Assembly (NCBI RefSeq): GCF_003007675.1
Contig: NZ_PXNP01000076.1
Location: forward strand, 62,001-126,000
DNA length: 64,000 nt
Direction of reading: 5' to 3'
Source: Marinobacter fuscus
GTDB lineage: Bacteria; Pseudomonadota; Gammaproteobacteria; Pseudomonadales; Oleiphilaceae
Numbering within the stretch: the stretch's first letter is position 1; each line of letters opens with the position of its first letter. Under the pieces are notes generated by a model. That model ran no database searches, was not told the DNA's origin, and saw only the letters and a program-made list of their open reading frames with translations. The position numbers were made by a program, and so were the translations under genes. Below are positions 54,798 through 62,536 of the stretch, in pieces.

Positions 54798-55399
54798 AAC
54801 GCGCACTCGCAATCATGGTCGGCGCCGCGCTGATTCTGCTGCTGGCCACACTGACACTGGTGGTTATGCCCTATCTGCAAATGTCGGCAGAACAGGTGCC
54901 ACCAGACTTGAAACCCTACACCGAGCGGCAACTCGAAGGGCGGCAAATCTACATTGCCAACGGCTGCGTTTACTGCCACAGCCAGCAGCCCCGCGATCCG
55001 TCCTTCGCCAGCGGCGACAAAGACCGCGGCTGGGGCCGCCCGTCGGTGCCCGGCGACTATGCCTACGACACGCCCCACCTGCTGGGCACCATGCGTACCG
55101 GGCCGGATCTGTTCAATATCGGTGCCCGCCAGCCCAGTAAAGACTGGCACCTGCTCCATCTTTATAACCCGCAGGCGGTGGTGAAAGACAGCATCATGCC
55201 ACCCTACCGGTTCCTGTTCCGCTGGGTTCGCTCGGTGGGTGAGGACGACACTGTCGTCCGCTTGCCGGAACCCTATGCTCCGGAAGAAGGCTACATCGTC
55301 CCCACAGAACAGGCGCTGGCCCTGGTGGACTATCTGCTGGCTCTGGATCGAACCTATCCGGCACCGACGCTGCCCGAACCTGAAAAGACCCAGGAGTAA
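54794..55399 (+). CDS. ccoO: cbb3-type oxidase subunit II CcoO
   Basis: A 201-residue membrane-anchored monohaem cytochrome c. One N-terminal helix (about 5-27) is followed by the haem motif CVYCHSQQ and the CcoO segment DYAYDTPHLLGTMRTGPDLFNIG. The axial Met is probably in IMPPYRFLF. It passes electrons to CcoN. Its start overlaps ccoN. Confidence 0.93.
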   Translation: MKRALAIMVGAALILLLATLTLVVMPYLQMSAEQVPPDLKPYTERQLEGRQIYIANGCVYCHSQQPRDPSFASGDKDRGWGRPSVPGDYAYDTPHLLGTMRTGPDLFNIGARQPSKDWHLLHLYNPQAVVKDSIMPPYRFLFRWVRSVGEDDTVVRLPEPYAPEEGYIVPTEQALALVDYLLALDRTYPAPTLPEPEKTQE

Positions 55400-55407
55400 C
55401 TGCCACC

Positions 55408-56004
55408 GTGATAACCGACAACGAACGCGCACGCCAGAGAGAAAACCCGGAACCCGAAGAAGGGATGCGGAAGACCCCGATGATCGTTTTGCTGTGGATT
55501 GCCGTGCTGATTGTCTGGGGGGTGGGCTACTACGCCTACAACATCGGCAAGCCATTACTGGGCGGCGACAGCCGCACGGCGCCAGAGGTAAACGTCAGCA
55601 GTGCCGGCGGCGAAGGCGGCAGTGGTATCAACGGAAAAACCGTATTCAATGCCCAGTGTGCAGCCTGCCATCAGGCTAATGGCCAGGGTGTGCCAGGAGC
55701 CTTTCCACCGCTCGCCGGCAGCAAGTGGGTGGTGGCGGCCCGCGATATTCCGATCGCTATTGTTCACGACGGGCTGCAGGGCCCGGTGGAGGTAAAAGGT
55801 CAGACTTACGAGGGCATGATGCCCGCGTTCAAAGGCACCCTGAGCAATGACGAAATTGCCGCCGTGCTCAGTTACATTCGTCAGGAATGGGGCAACCAGG
55901 CGGAACCCATCACCGGGGCCCAGGTGGAGGAACATCAGGCTGGCGTTGGCGAACGAGGGCCCTGGTCAGCCGATGAACTGAAGGAAACCTATCAGGCCCC
56001 CTGA
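55408..56004 (+). CDS. Monohaem membrane cytochrome c, third oxidase subunit
   Basis: A 198-residue protein with one membrane helix (about 24-45) and a single class I haem motif, CAACHQANGQG. The predicted distal Met is in GMMPAFKGTLS. It stands where ccoP normally lies, but ordinary CcoP has two haem motifs. The proposed start is GTG at 55408 after AGGAG; an internal ATG at 55465 is possible. CcoQ is not present. It probably replaces CcoP in this variant oxidase. Confidence 0.85.
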   Translation: MITDNERARQRENPEPEEGMRKTPMIVLLWIAVLIVWGVGYYAYNIGKPLLGGDSRTAPEVNVSSAGGEGGSGINGKTVFNAQCAACHQANGQGVPGAFPPLAGSKWVVAARDIPIAIVHDGLQGPVEVKGQTYEGMMPAFKGTLSNDEIAAVLSYIRQEWGNQAEPITGAQVEEHQAGVGERGPWSADELKETYQAP

Positions 56005-56005
56005 T

Positions 56006-58327
56006 GTGAACGCGCCACGCGTAGCAAGCAAGCAACAACCGGACGACACCATCCTGTTCGTTCGGGGCATGTACTGCGGCAGCTGTGCAGCCGCGGTGGA
56101 AAGCCTGCTCAAACGCCAGCCGGGGGTGCTGGATGCGGCCGTCAACTTTGCCGCCGGCACCGCCCTGCTGCGCTGGGACACCTCTCAAACCGGCATTGCA
56201 GCGTTGGCGCAGGTGGTTCACCGGCTGGGTTATCGACTGCAGGATGCGCCGCCGAGCGCTAATAGCCAGGGGGTCGATCTGGCCCGTAAGAAACTGCAGT
56301 GGCGACTGGCCGCTGCCGTAGTGTTCGGGATGTGGTGCATGATGCCCGCGCTGCTGGTTTACCTTGCGCCTCTGGGGCTGGTGGAGCCGGAGGCAACCTG
56401 GCCACTGGCGCTGGCCAGCGGCGTGTTTGCCCTGCCTGTCATCACCTACTCCGGCGCCCACTTCTACCACGCTGGCTGGCGCACGCTGCGCATGGGGGTG
56501 CCCGGGCTGGATACCCTGATTACCTTCGCGGTGGTGGCCGCCACCCTGCTATCCGCCTGGCGCCTGAGCCAGGGCGAGAGCCACGTCTACTTTGATGCGG
56601 CGGTCATGCTGATTACCTTTCAACTGATTGCCCGGCTGCTGGATACCAATGTACGGCGCCGGGCCACCGACATCATTCACCGCTATCTGGGTCAGAGCAA
56701 CAGCAGCCCGGTGACTCTCGACGACGGCAGTTGCCGGCAAATACCGGCAGACCAGGCAACACCGGGCATGCATATTTTGCCGGAGGCCGGGCAACCGCTC
56801 TGCCTGGATGGCCAGATCGGCGCGGGCGAAGCACTGATCGATTTTGCGCTGATCACCGGCGAGAGCCAGCCCGTCCCGGTTCGGCCCGGCGACCGGGTGT
56901 ATGCTGGCTGTGTAGTTATTGAGGGCTGCCCGAAAATCCAGGTAACCGCAGGGGTCGGCCAGCGGCGAATCGATGGTATTACCCGTGCCATACATCAACT
57001 CTTGTGCCGGAAAACTTCGCTGCAACGGCTGACCGATCGCATTGCCCGGGTGCTTTTACCCACCGTAGTGGTTGCAGCGTTGGCCTCGGTGGTGCTGGCC
57101 TGGTTTCAGGGAACAGCGCCGGGTGAATCACTGGCCCGGGGGCTGGCCGTGTTGATCATCAGTTGCCCCTGCGCCCTGAGCCTGGCCATTCCATTGGTGA
57201 TAATGATGGGGTATGCCCGGCTGGCGACCCGGGGCATTTTGTTGCAGGATCCAGCCGCCTTTGAGTTGGCGGCTGATATTGAGGTGGTGGTTTTCGACAA
57301 AACCGGCACGCTCACCACCGACCGCCCCGCCATCGCAGCCTGCCATCCACAACCCGGCTGGACACCTCAGGCCCTGTTGCAACTGGCCATCAATACCCTG
57401 CAGGGCTCCAGCCATCCCACGGCCCGGGGCCTGGCACTGGAAGGTGCCCCCAGCCTGCCCGAAGACATGGGGACCCGCACCGCCATACCCGGCCAGGGAA
57501 CCCTCTGGCGGTTAGCCGAGCATCGGGTACTGGCTGGTCGAAGTCGCTGGCTGGCACAGCAGGGAGTGAGCCTGCCAGAGTTGGCAGATACCGGCATGAG
57601 CCTGCACCTGGCCTTCGATGGCCAGTACGCAGGCCGGATTGATTTTCAGGAACGGCTGAATCCCGAGGCTGCCGGGCTAATCGAACAGCTCAAAGCCCGG
57701 GGCATCGCCATCTATATGCTCAGTGGCGATACCCGACGCTCCAGCCTGGCGCTGGCAAAACGCCTGAACATACCGCCAGCCAGGGTGATATCCGAAGCGT
57801 CACCGGAGCAAAAACTGCGGGTTGTCGAAAACCTGCAGAATCACTACCCCACCGCATTTATCGGCGATGGACTGAACGATGGCCTGGCGCTGGCTTCTGC
57901 CCGCATCGGCATCGCCATCAACACCGCCCCGGAGGCCGCTCAATCGGCCGCGGCGGTGCAGCTTACCGGTGGCCTGGGCACCGTTGCCAGCACGCTTGAT
58001 TTTGCCCGCCAGGCGCGGCGGCTGATGCGGCAGAACCTGGTGTGGGCCATCGCCTACAACGGCCTGGCTCTGCCGCTGGCGGTAGCAGGCTGGGTGCAAC
58101 CGGTGATCGCCGCAGTGGCTATGTCCCTGAGCAGCCTGTGTGTGCTCGGCAACAGCCTGCGCATTCACCACGGCGATCAAACCCCGATCAACACCTCCGA
58201 ACCCGGTCAAACCAGGTCTGAATCACGCATCCCGCAGCCCGAGCTTGCGCAAGATCATCATCGCCGGGCACCATCGGGTAAACGCCGACTGAATCAGGTT
58301 GAGTGCTATAAAGCCGGTGAACAATAA
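56006..58327 (+). CDS. ccoI: CcoI/FixI-type copper P1B-ATPase
   Basis: A 773-residue copper-exporting ATPase for cbb3 oxidase assembly. The N-terminal metal domain has GMYCGSC. Motifs are TGES (ITGESQPVPV), CPC (IISCPCALSL), DKTGT, SSHP and GDGLNDG. Translation begins at GTG 56006, right after the cytochrome gene. The tail beyond about residue 735 is charged and unlike the family. It is encoded in DNA that also carries the antisense DUF2892 gene, so the extension may be a recent read-through. Confidence 0.92.
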   Translation: MNAPRVASKQQPDDTILFVRGMYCGSCAAAVESLLKRQPGVLDAAVNFAAGTALLRWDTSQTGIAALAQVVHRLGYRLQDAPPSANSQGVDLARKKLQWRLAAAVVFGMWCMMPALLVYLAPLGLVEPEATWPLALASGVFALPVITYSGAHFYHAGWRTLRMGVPGLDTLITFAVVAATLLSAWRLSQGESHVYFDAAVMLITFQLIARLLDTNVRRRATDIIHRYLGQSNSSPVTLDDGSCRQIPADQATPGMHILPEAGQPLCLDGQIGAGEALIDFALITGESQPVPVRPGDRVYAGCVVIEGCPKIQVTAGVGQRRIDGITRAIHQLLCRKTSLQRLTDRIARVLLPTVVVAALASVVLAWFQGTAPGESLARGLAVLIISCPCALSLAIPLVIMMGYARLATRGILLQDPAAFELAADIEVVVFDKTGTLTTDRPAIAACHPQPGWTPQALLQLAINTLQGSSHPTARGLALEGAPSLPEDMGTRTAIPGQGTLWRLAEHRVLAGRSRWLAQQGVSLPELADTGMSLHLAFDGQYAGRIDFQERLNPEAAGLIEQLKARGIAIYMLSGDTRRSSLALAKRLNIPPARVISEASPEQKLRVVENLQNHYPTAFIGDGLNDGLALASARIGIAINTAPEAAQSAAAVQLTGGLGTVASTLDFARQARRLMRQNLVWAIAYNGLALPLAVAGWVQPVIAAVAMSLSSLCVLGNSLRIHHGDQTPINTSEPGQTRSESRIPQPELAQDHHRRAPSGKRRLNQVECYKAGEQ

Positions 58328-58414
58328 CCAGTAAGGGCTTACGTAATGGGCAAGCAGGATCGACACCAGGGTAAATACCCCGGCCATCAGGCGAAGGCCT
58401 TCATTAACCGTCAT
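58223..58414 (-). CDS. DUF2892 small membrane protein
   Basis: A 63-residue protein with two helices (VNEGLRLMAGVFTLVSILL and SPYWLLFTGFIALNLIQSAF) followed by TRWCPAMMILRKLG. It matches DUF2892, the membrane part of YgaP-like rhodanese proteins. The ATG at 58414 follows GGGAG. Its last 105 bp overlap the 3' end of ccoI on the other strand. Members often accompany sulfur or copper genes; its function is unknown. Confidence 0.85.
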   Translation of the reverse strand: MTVNEGLRLMAGVFTLVSILLAHYVSPYWLLFTGFIALNLIQSAFTRWCPAMMILRKLGLRDA

Positions 58415-58478
58415 AATCAATCTCCCAAGTTGGTATAAAAACCTAAACCATCCCCTTTATCCAAAACAGGACGTGTTC

Positions 58479-58928
58479 ATGTCACTGGCCGAAAAACTCT
58501 GCCTCAGCGCCGCTGCGCTTTTCTTTATCACCGGCCTGCTGACCGGTGTCTGGAAGTACGCCTGCATAGCCCGAAGCCCCAGGGCTGCGGCACCGCGCTA
58601 TGTGGACATTGCCCACCGCAGCTCCCTGATGTACAGCTTTGCCGCGCTGTTACTGGCCTGGCTGGCCCGCTACAGTGTTTACCCGGATTGGCTGAACACC
58701 CTGGCGGCCGCTTCTGCCCTGAGCTTTTTCGCACTGGCCATTGGCACCTACATAATCCACGGCATTCTGCGCGACACCAGCAACCAGTTACGCAAGCCAC
58801 ACCGGCTGGGCACAGCCTCCCTGCCTGGCTGGCTGATACACGGCTTTATGGTGGCCCTGATTGTTGCTGAAATCGGCGGCTCGCTGATTCTGAGCACAGG
58901 CGCCCTGACCGGAATCTGGAACCTGTAA
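58479..58928 (+). CDS. Hypothetical four-helix membrane protein
   Basis: A 149-residue protein with four hydrophobic segments (about 8-26, 49-66, 74-95 and 118-140). I do not recognise the family. The ATG at 58479 follows AGGA. It lies just beyond the oxidase operon on the same strand, with the DUF2892 gene between. Helix four contains a possibly ligand-type His (LIHGFMVALIV), but this is not diagnostic. Confidence 0.7.
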   Translation: MSLAEKLCLSAAALFFITGLLTGVWKYACIARSPRAAAPRYVDIAHRSSLMYSFAALLLAWLARYSVYPDWLNTLAAASALSFFALAIGTYIIHGILRDTSNQLRKPHRLGTASLPGWLIHGFMVALIVAEIGGSLILSTGALTGIWNL

Positions 58929-59056
58929 CCAAGCTTATCGCCATTACCCGCCCGGCTCAGTGACAATGTCACCAAGCGCTCGGGCCTGTTGGCGAATCCG
59001 ATGTCTGTGTGGGCGAGGTGTTCCGGCTGGATGATGCGGAGTAGGGAAATTTAATG

Positions 59057-59422
59057 TTACGGCAGGCGATTGGTTAACAGAAAATCCCGCAGCGCCACCG
59101 CATTGTTGTGTTCGGTATCTTTGGCGGCGAACACCAGCGTGATTCGCTTGTGGTCTTCCAGGAGTGCCATAAAAGCCTGCAGATCTTCGTCTGCCTCGGC
59201 TTGCTTCAGCTCTTCCAGATACCGGTTCTGAAACTCCGGCCACTTATCCGGGTCATGGCCAAACCATTTACGCAGCTCGGTGGAGGGCGCCAGCCCTTTC
59301 AGCCAGTGATCGATGCCAGCATCTTCCTTGGCTACACCTCTGGGCCAGATGCGATCCACCAGCACCCGGGGCCCGTCGGAGCGGGCGGCGGTGTCGTAGG
59401 CGCGTTTCAGGCGAATATCCAT
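59057..59422 (-). CDS. DUF488 family protein
   Basis: A 121-residue protein of the DUF488 (YeaO-like) family. Hallmarks are RVLVDRIWPRGVAKED, ELRKWFGHDPDKWPEF and LVFAAKDTEHNNA. Biochemical function is unknown. The ATG at 59422 is the second of two tandem Met codons. It follows nrdG by 37 bp on the same strand. Confidence 0.88.
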   Translation of the reverse strand: MDIRLKRAYDTAARSDGPRVLVDRIWPRGVAKEDAGIDHWLKGLAPSTELRKWFGHDPDKWPEFQNRYLEELKQAEADEDLQAFMALLEDHKRITLVFAAKDTEHNNAVALRDFLLTNRLP

Positions 59423-59459
59423 CAATGCTCCCCTTTATCGTGAACATAGCAATTCCAGC

Positions 59460-60164
59460 CTACTCCCGAAACTCCAGGGTTTCAAAGAGCGGACGCAGGG
59501 TGCTACAAACTCGCTGGCGATCTTCGCCGCTCAGGGCTTTGGTGCCAAGTTGTTCATTCAGCATCTGCTCACTCCGGGCTGGCTGTACTGCAAATCGGCG
59601 AACTCCCCGTTCTGCCAAACGTTGGCCCACACGCACCACCTGCTCGGCACTCTGCAGCGCAGCATGCCAGGTTAACCGGCACTCGAAGTCAACACTGGCC
59701 GCTTGCAACACATCAATCGCGGCCCAGCTATCCAGCCCGGCCCGGCGATTAGTGGTGATCACTTCGTAGTCGGAAGGTAACGCCTTGATATCCAGCCCAA
59801 CCCAGTCCAGATACGGCAGTAAAGGCGTCAGCCGTTTGAGTTGCGGCACACCGGTATGAAGGCCGTTGCGGAATCCGAGTGCCCTTGTCTGCTGCAGGGC
59901 AGGTAACAGCGCCGCCTGGATTGTCGGTTCTCCGCCGCTGAACACCACCGCATCCAGCAGGCCTCGGCGCTTTAAAAGATGCTCTAACGCTTGCTGCCAG
60001 TTGATTCCCCCCGCCACCTTCCGCCGGGGAATCAAGTGGAGGTTATGGCAATAGTGGCAACGCCAGGGACAACCCTGCAGAAACAGGGTTGCCGCCAGGT
60101 GTTGCGGATAATCGACGGTGGAGAAGGCGGCCATGCCTCCAATCACCAGGTTATCCGCCGTCAT
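59460..60164 (-). CDS. nrdG: Class III ribonucleotide reductase activase NrdG
   Basis: A 234-residue radical-SAM activase that forms the glycyl radical on NrdD. The cluster motif CxxxCxxC is at Cys32, Cys36 and Cys39 (GCPWRCHYCHN). The SAM-binding GG motif is VFSGGEPT. It starts one base after the stop of the 48-residue glycyl-radical ORF, so the two should be translated together. Confidence 0.95.
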   Translation of the reverse strand: MTADNLVIGGMAAFSTVDYPQHLAATLFLQGCPWRCHYCHNLHLIPRRKVAGGINWQQALEHLLKRRGLLDAVVFSGGEPTIQAALLPALQQTRALGFRNGLHTGVPQLKRLTPLLPYLDWVGLDIKALPSDYEVITTNRRAGLDSWAAIDVLQAASVDFECRLTWHAALQSAEQVVRVGQRLAERGVRRFAVQPARSEQMLNEQLGTKALSGEDRQRVCSTLRPLFETLEFRE

Positions 60165-60165
60165 T

Positions 60166-60312
60166 TCAACGCTCCCGGAAGTGGGTGCGTTCGCGGTGCT
60201 CGGACTGTTTGCCTTTATTGAAGGCAGAAACCGGGCGGTGGTAGCCCATCACGCGAGTCCAAACTTCACAACGCTGGCGCTGGCTGTTTTCAAGTGGCTT
60301 CTGGTTTTCCAT
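60166..60312 (-). CDS. Separate 48-residue glycyl-radical piece of NrdD
   Basis: This ORF encodes only 48 residues, but contains what the NrdD C-terminus needs: CEVWTRVMGYHRPVSAFNKG, with the radical Gly at position 23 and a conserved Cys at 15. In other class III reductases this segment is the end of the large subunit. Here it has its own ATG and a strong AAGGAG seven bases upstream. It lies 98 bp beyond the stop of the large NrdD frame, in another frame, after two hairpins. TGA-A-ATG couples it to nrdG. It probably completes NrdD in trans, somewhat as YfiD does for pyruvate formate-lyase. Confidence 0.88.
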   Translation of the reverse strand: MENQKPLENSQRQRCEVWTRVMGYHRPVSAFNKGKQSEHRERTHFRER

Positions 60313-60333
60313 GTCGTTCTCCTTTTGCTTTAC

Positions 60334-60373
60334 AAAAAAGCCGGTGTCGACGATGGCTTACGGCAACACCGGC
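60334..60373 (-). terminator. Terminator-like hairpin between nrdD and the glycyl-radical ORF
   Basis: On the minus strand GCCGGTGT pairs with ACACCGGC around an 18-base loop and is followed at once by six T residues. The T-run ends only nine bases before the AAGGAG of the 48-residue ORF. It could act as a partial terminator or attenuator. Confidence 0.7.
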
Positions 60374-60379
60374 GAGTCA

Positions 60380-60404
60380 GGAACCAGGCAAACTGCCTGG
60401 TTCC
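60380..60404 (-). other. Perfect hairpin directly after the nrdD stop
   Basis: An 11-bp perfect stem (GGAACCAGGCA/TGCCTGGTTCC) with a 3-base loop lies five bases beyond the nrdD stop on the transcript, with no T-run. It may protect the mRNA 3' side or pause ribosomes or polymerase. Confidence 0.7.
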
Positions 60405-60409
60405 ACGAT

Positions 60410-62161
60410 TCATACCGATGTTGTGGCCTTGTCAGGCAATGCCTGGCCAGCCAGCAACAGCTCGTCGCACCTGGGGCAGAACTCATGTTCGCCATTCAGG
60501 TAACCGTGTACCGGGCAGATGGAGAATGTCGGGGTGACAGTAATGTACGGCAGCCGGTAGTTCTCCAGAACGGTTTTCACAAACCGGGCACAGGTGGCGG
60601 CATCGCTGATGCGCTCGCGCATATATAAATGCAGCACCGTGCCACCGGTATAGCGGGTTTGCAGTTCATCCTGCAAATCCAGCGCCTCAAACGGGTCGTC
60701 GGTATAGCCCACGGGCAGTTGGCTGGAGTTGGTGTAGTAAGGTGCCTCGTCGGTGCCCGCCTGCAGTATGTCGGGAAAACGCTTACGATCTTCCCTGGCG
60801 AACCGGTAGGTGGTGCCCTCGGCAGGTGTAGCCTCCAGGTTGTAAAGATGCCCGGTTTCTTCCTGGTACTGCTTCATTCTGTCCCGCACATGATCCAGCA
60901 ATTCCAGAGCGAACTCCCTGCCCCAGTCACTGCTGATATCTTCCCGGTCATCGGTGAAGTTCCGGATCATCTCATTCAGGCCATTGACCCCAATGGTTGA
61001 AAAGTGGTTTCTCAGGGTACCCAGATACCGCTTGGTATAGGGAAACAGACCTTCCAGCATCAGTTGCCCGATGACCTGTCGCTTGGTTTCCAGGCTGTCA
61101 CGGGCCAGATCCATCAATTGATCCAGCCGGGCCATCAAAGCAGGTTTGTTACCTCTATACAGATAACCCAGGCGGGCGCAGTTCACGGTCACCACGCCCA
61201 GCGAACCGGTCTGCTCGGCCGAGCCGAACAGGCCGTTGCCACGCTTGAGCAATTCGCGCAGATCCAACTGCAGGCGACAACACATGGAGCGCACCATGTT
61301 TGGCTCAAGATCCGAGTTCAGAAAGTTCTGAAAATACGGCAGGCCGTAACGGGCGGTCATCTCGAACAATCGCAGGGCGTTTTCGGAGTGCCAGTCAAAA
61401 TCCCGGGTTATGTTGTAGGTGGGAATGGGAAAGGTGAACACCCGCCCCATGCTGTCACCGGCGGTCATCACCTCGATATACGCCCGGTTGATCATGTCCA
61501 TTTCAGCTTGCAGATCACCATAGCTGAAAGGCATCTCCTCGCTCGCAATCACCGGAATCTGATCCCGCAAATCCTCCGGGCACACCCAATCAAAGGTGAT
61601 GTTGGTAAAAGGCGTTTGGGTGCCCCAGCGGGAAGGCACGTTCAGGTTGTAGACAAACTCCTGAATGCACTGGCGCACGGTGGCGTAGTCGAGATTATCC
61701 TTACGGATAAACGGTGCGAGATAGGTATCGAAAGAGCTGAAGGCCTGGGCTCCGGCCCATTCATTCTGCAACGTGCCGAGGAAGTTCACCATCTGGCCGA
61801 TGGCGCTGGAAAGGTGTTTCGGCGGTGCTGACTCCACTTTGCCCGGCACTCCGTTCAGACCTTCATGGAGCAGTGTCCGCAACGACCAGCCTGCACAATA
61901 TCCGCTGAGCATATCCAGATCGTGTATATGAATATCGGCGTTTCGGTGAGCTTCCCCAATGGCGGGCGTGTAAACGTCGTTCAGCCAGTAGTTGGCGATG
62001 ACTTTGCCCGCTGTATTCAGGATCAGCCCGCCGAGCGAGTAGCCCTGATTGGCATTGGCGTTTACCCGCCAGTCACTGCGGTGCAGGTATTCCCGGACCG
62101 TGCCGGAGATATCCAGTTTCGAGGCGTCTGAAGACGGTGCATGGGATGGGGTGGCGGGCAT
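60410..62161 (-). CDS. nrdD: Class III ribonucleotide reductase large part NrdD (lacks glycyl-radical motif)
   Basis: A 583-residue protein covering the catalytic barrel of anaerobic NTP reductase. Family segments include NQGYSLGG, NVPSRWGTQTPFTNI and RSMCCRLQLDLREL. The C-terminal zinc region is CPVHGYLNGEHEFCPRC, after which it stops at LLLAGQALPDKATTSV. The expected RxxGY motif is missing and lies on the next ORF. I start at 62161, where AGGAGG precedes the ATG; the longer frame runs through the riboswitch leader. An ATP-cone is not visible in this start-trimmed form. Confidence 0.93.
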   Translation of the reverse strand: MPATPSHAPSSDASKLDISGTVREYLHRSDWRVNANANQGYSLGGLILNTAGKVIANYWLNDVYTPAIGEAHRNADIHIHDLDMLSGYCAGWSLRTLLHEGLNGVPGKVESAPPKHLSSAIGQMVNFLGTLQNEWAGAQAFSSFDTYLAPFIRKDNLDYATVRQCIQEFVYNLNVPSRWGTQTPFTNITFDWVCPEDLRDQIPVIASEEMPFSYGDLQAEMDMINRAYIEVMTAGDSMGRVFTFPIPTYNITRDFDWHSENALRLFEMTARYGLPYFQNFLNSDLEPNMVRSMCCRLQLDLRELLKRGNGLFGSAEQTGSLGVVTVNCARLGYLYRGNKPALMARLDQLMDLARDSLETKRQVIGQLMLEGLFPYTKRYLGTLRNHFSTIGVNGLNEMIRNFTDDREDISSDWGREFALELLDHVRDRMKQYQEETGHLYNLEATPAEGTTYRFAREDRKRFPDILQAGTDEAPYYTNSSQLPVGYTDDPFEALDLQDELQTRYTGGTVLHLYMRERISDAATCARFVKTVLENYRLPYITVTPTFSICPVHGYLNGEHEFCPRCDELLLAGQALPDKATTSV

Positions 62162-62168
62162 GTTTCCT

Positions 62169-62207
62169 CCTGAAAGCGCGTCGGGGGCAGCCTCTCGCGC
62201 TGTCAGG
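62169..62207 (-). promoter_or_regulatory. Hairpin overlapping the nrdD ribosome binding site
   Basis: A 12-bp stem with one mismatch (CCTGACAGCGCG and CGCGCTTTCAGG on the transcript) ends inside the AGGAGG that precedes nrdD. It lies directly after the cobalamin aptamer and is a candidate expression platform that hides the ribosome binding site. Confidence 0.6.
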
Positions 62208-62277
62208 AGATCAGGCACAGCTACGCCATGCCAGATCATCTGATCACCCTGAGCCGCGAAGGTGCCATTTATCATTT

Positions 62278-62428
62278 GCCTGGCAGGTCTTCGGACTCAG
62301 GGGCTGTGAACCTTCCGGTTCGGCCTTGCGGGGCGACTTCCCGGCAATTGCCAGTGTCTCGCTGCCCCACTCGTTCCCCAATACCGCTGCGCGTCAGTTC
62401 CGGAGTCTCACCGGATTCCGCACCACAA
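62278..62428 (-). ncRNA. Cobalamin riboswitch upstream of nrdD
   Basis: On the minus strand the leader carries the aptamer core GGAATCCGGTGAGACTCCGG followed by AACTGACGCGCAGCGGTA. The B12-box end is GAGTCCGAAGACCTGCC. The order and spacing are those of adenosylcobalamin riboswitches. Cells with a B12-dependent class II reductase often place B12-independent reductases under such switches, so cobalamin should lower nrdD expression. The class II gene itself is not in the window. Confidence 0.88.
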
Positions 62429-62490
62429 TCACAACATGTTGTGGATTACCAGAACGCAAACACTATATACGGGACTTTCGGTCAACTCAA
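62429..62490 (-). promoter_or_regulatory. nrdD promoter with paired NrdR-like boxes
   Basis: Box 1 (62429-62444) contains CACAACATGTTGTG, 12 of 14 to the NrdR box CACAATATATTGTG. Box 2 (62460-62475) begins CACTATATA and is weaker in its second half. The two 16-bp boxes are 15 bp apart, the usual helical spacing. A promoter TTGAGT-17-TATAGT (62485-62490 and 62462-62467, minus strand) overlaps box 2. Confidence 0.65.
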
Positions 62491-62536
62491 GATATTATTT
62501 ATTTTATTTAAATGTTTAGAAATTACGGTAACCGGA

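Noticed and set aside
60313..60409. A self-splicing intron or intein interrupting nrdD
   Set aside because: The gap is under 100 bp, far shorter than group I or II introns or inteins. The downstream piece has its own start and ribosome binding site.
60118..60628. Plus-strand ORFs opposite the nrdD 3' region
   Set aside because: They are antisense to the glycyl-radical ORF, its hairpins and the nrdD end; no ribosome binding site or family match.
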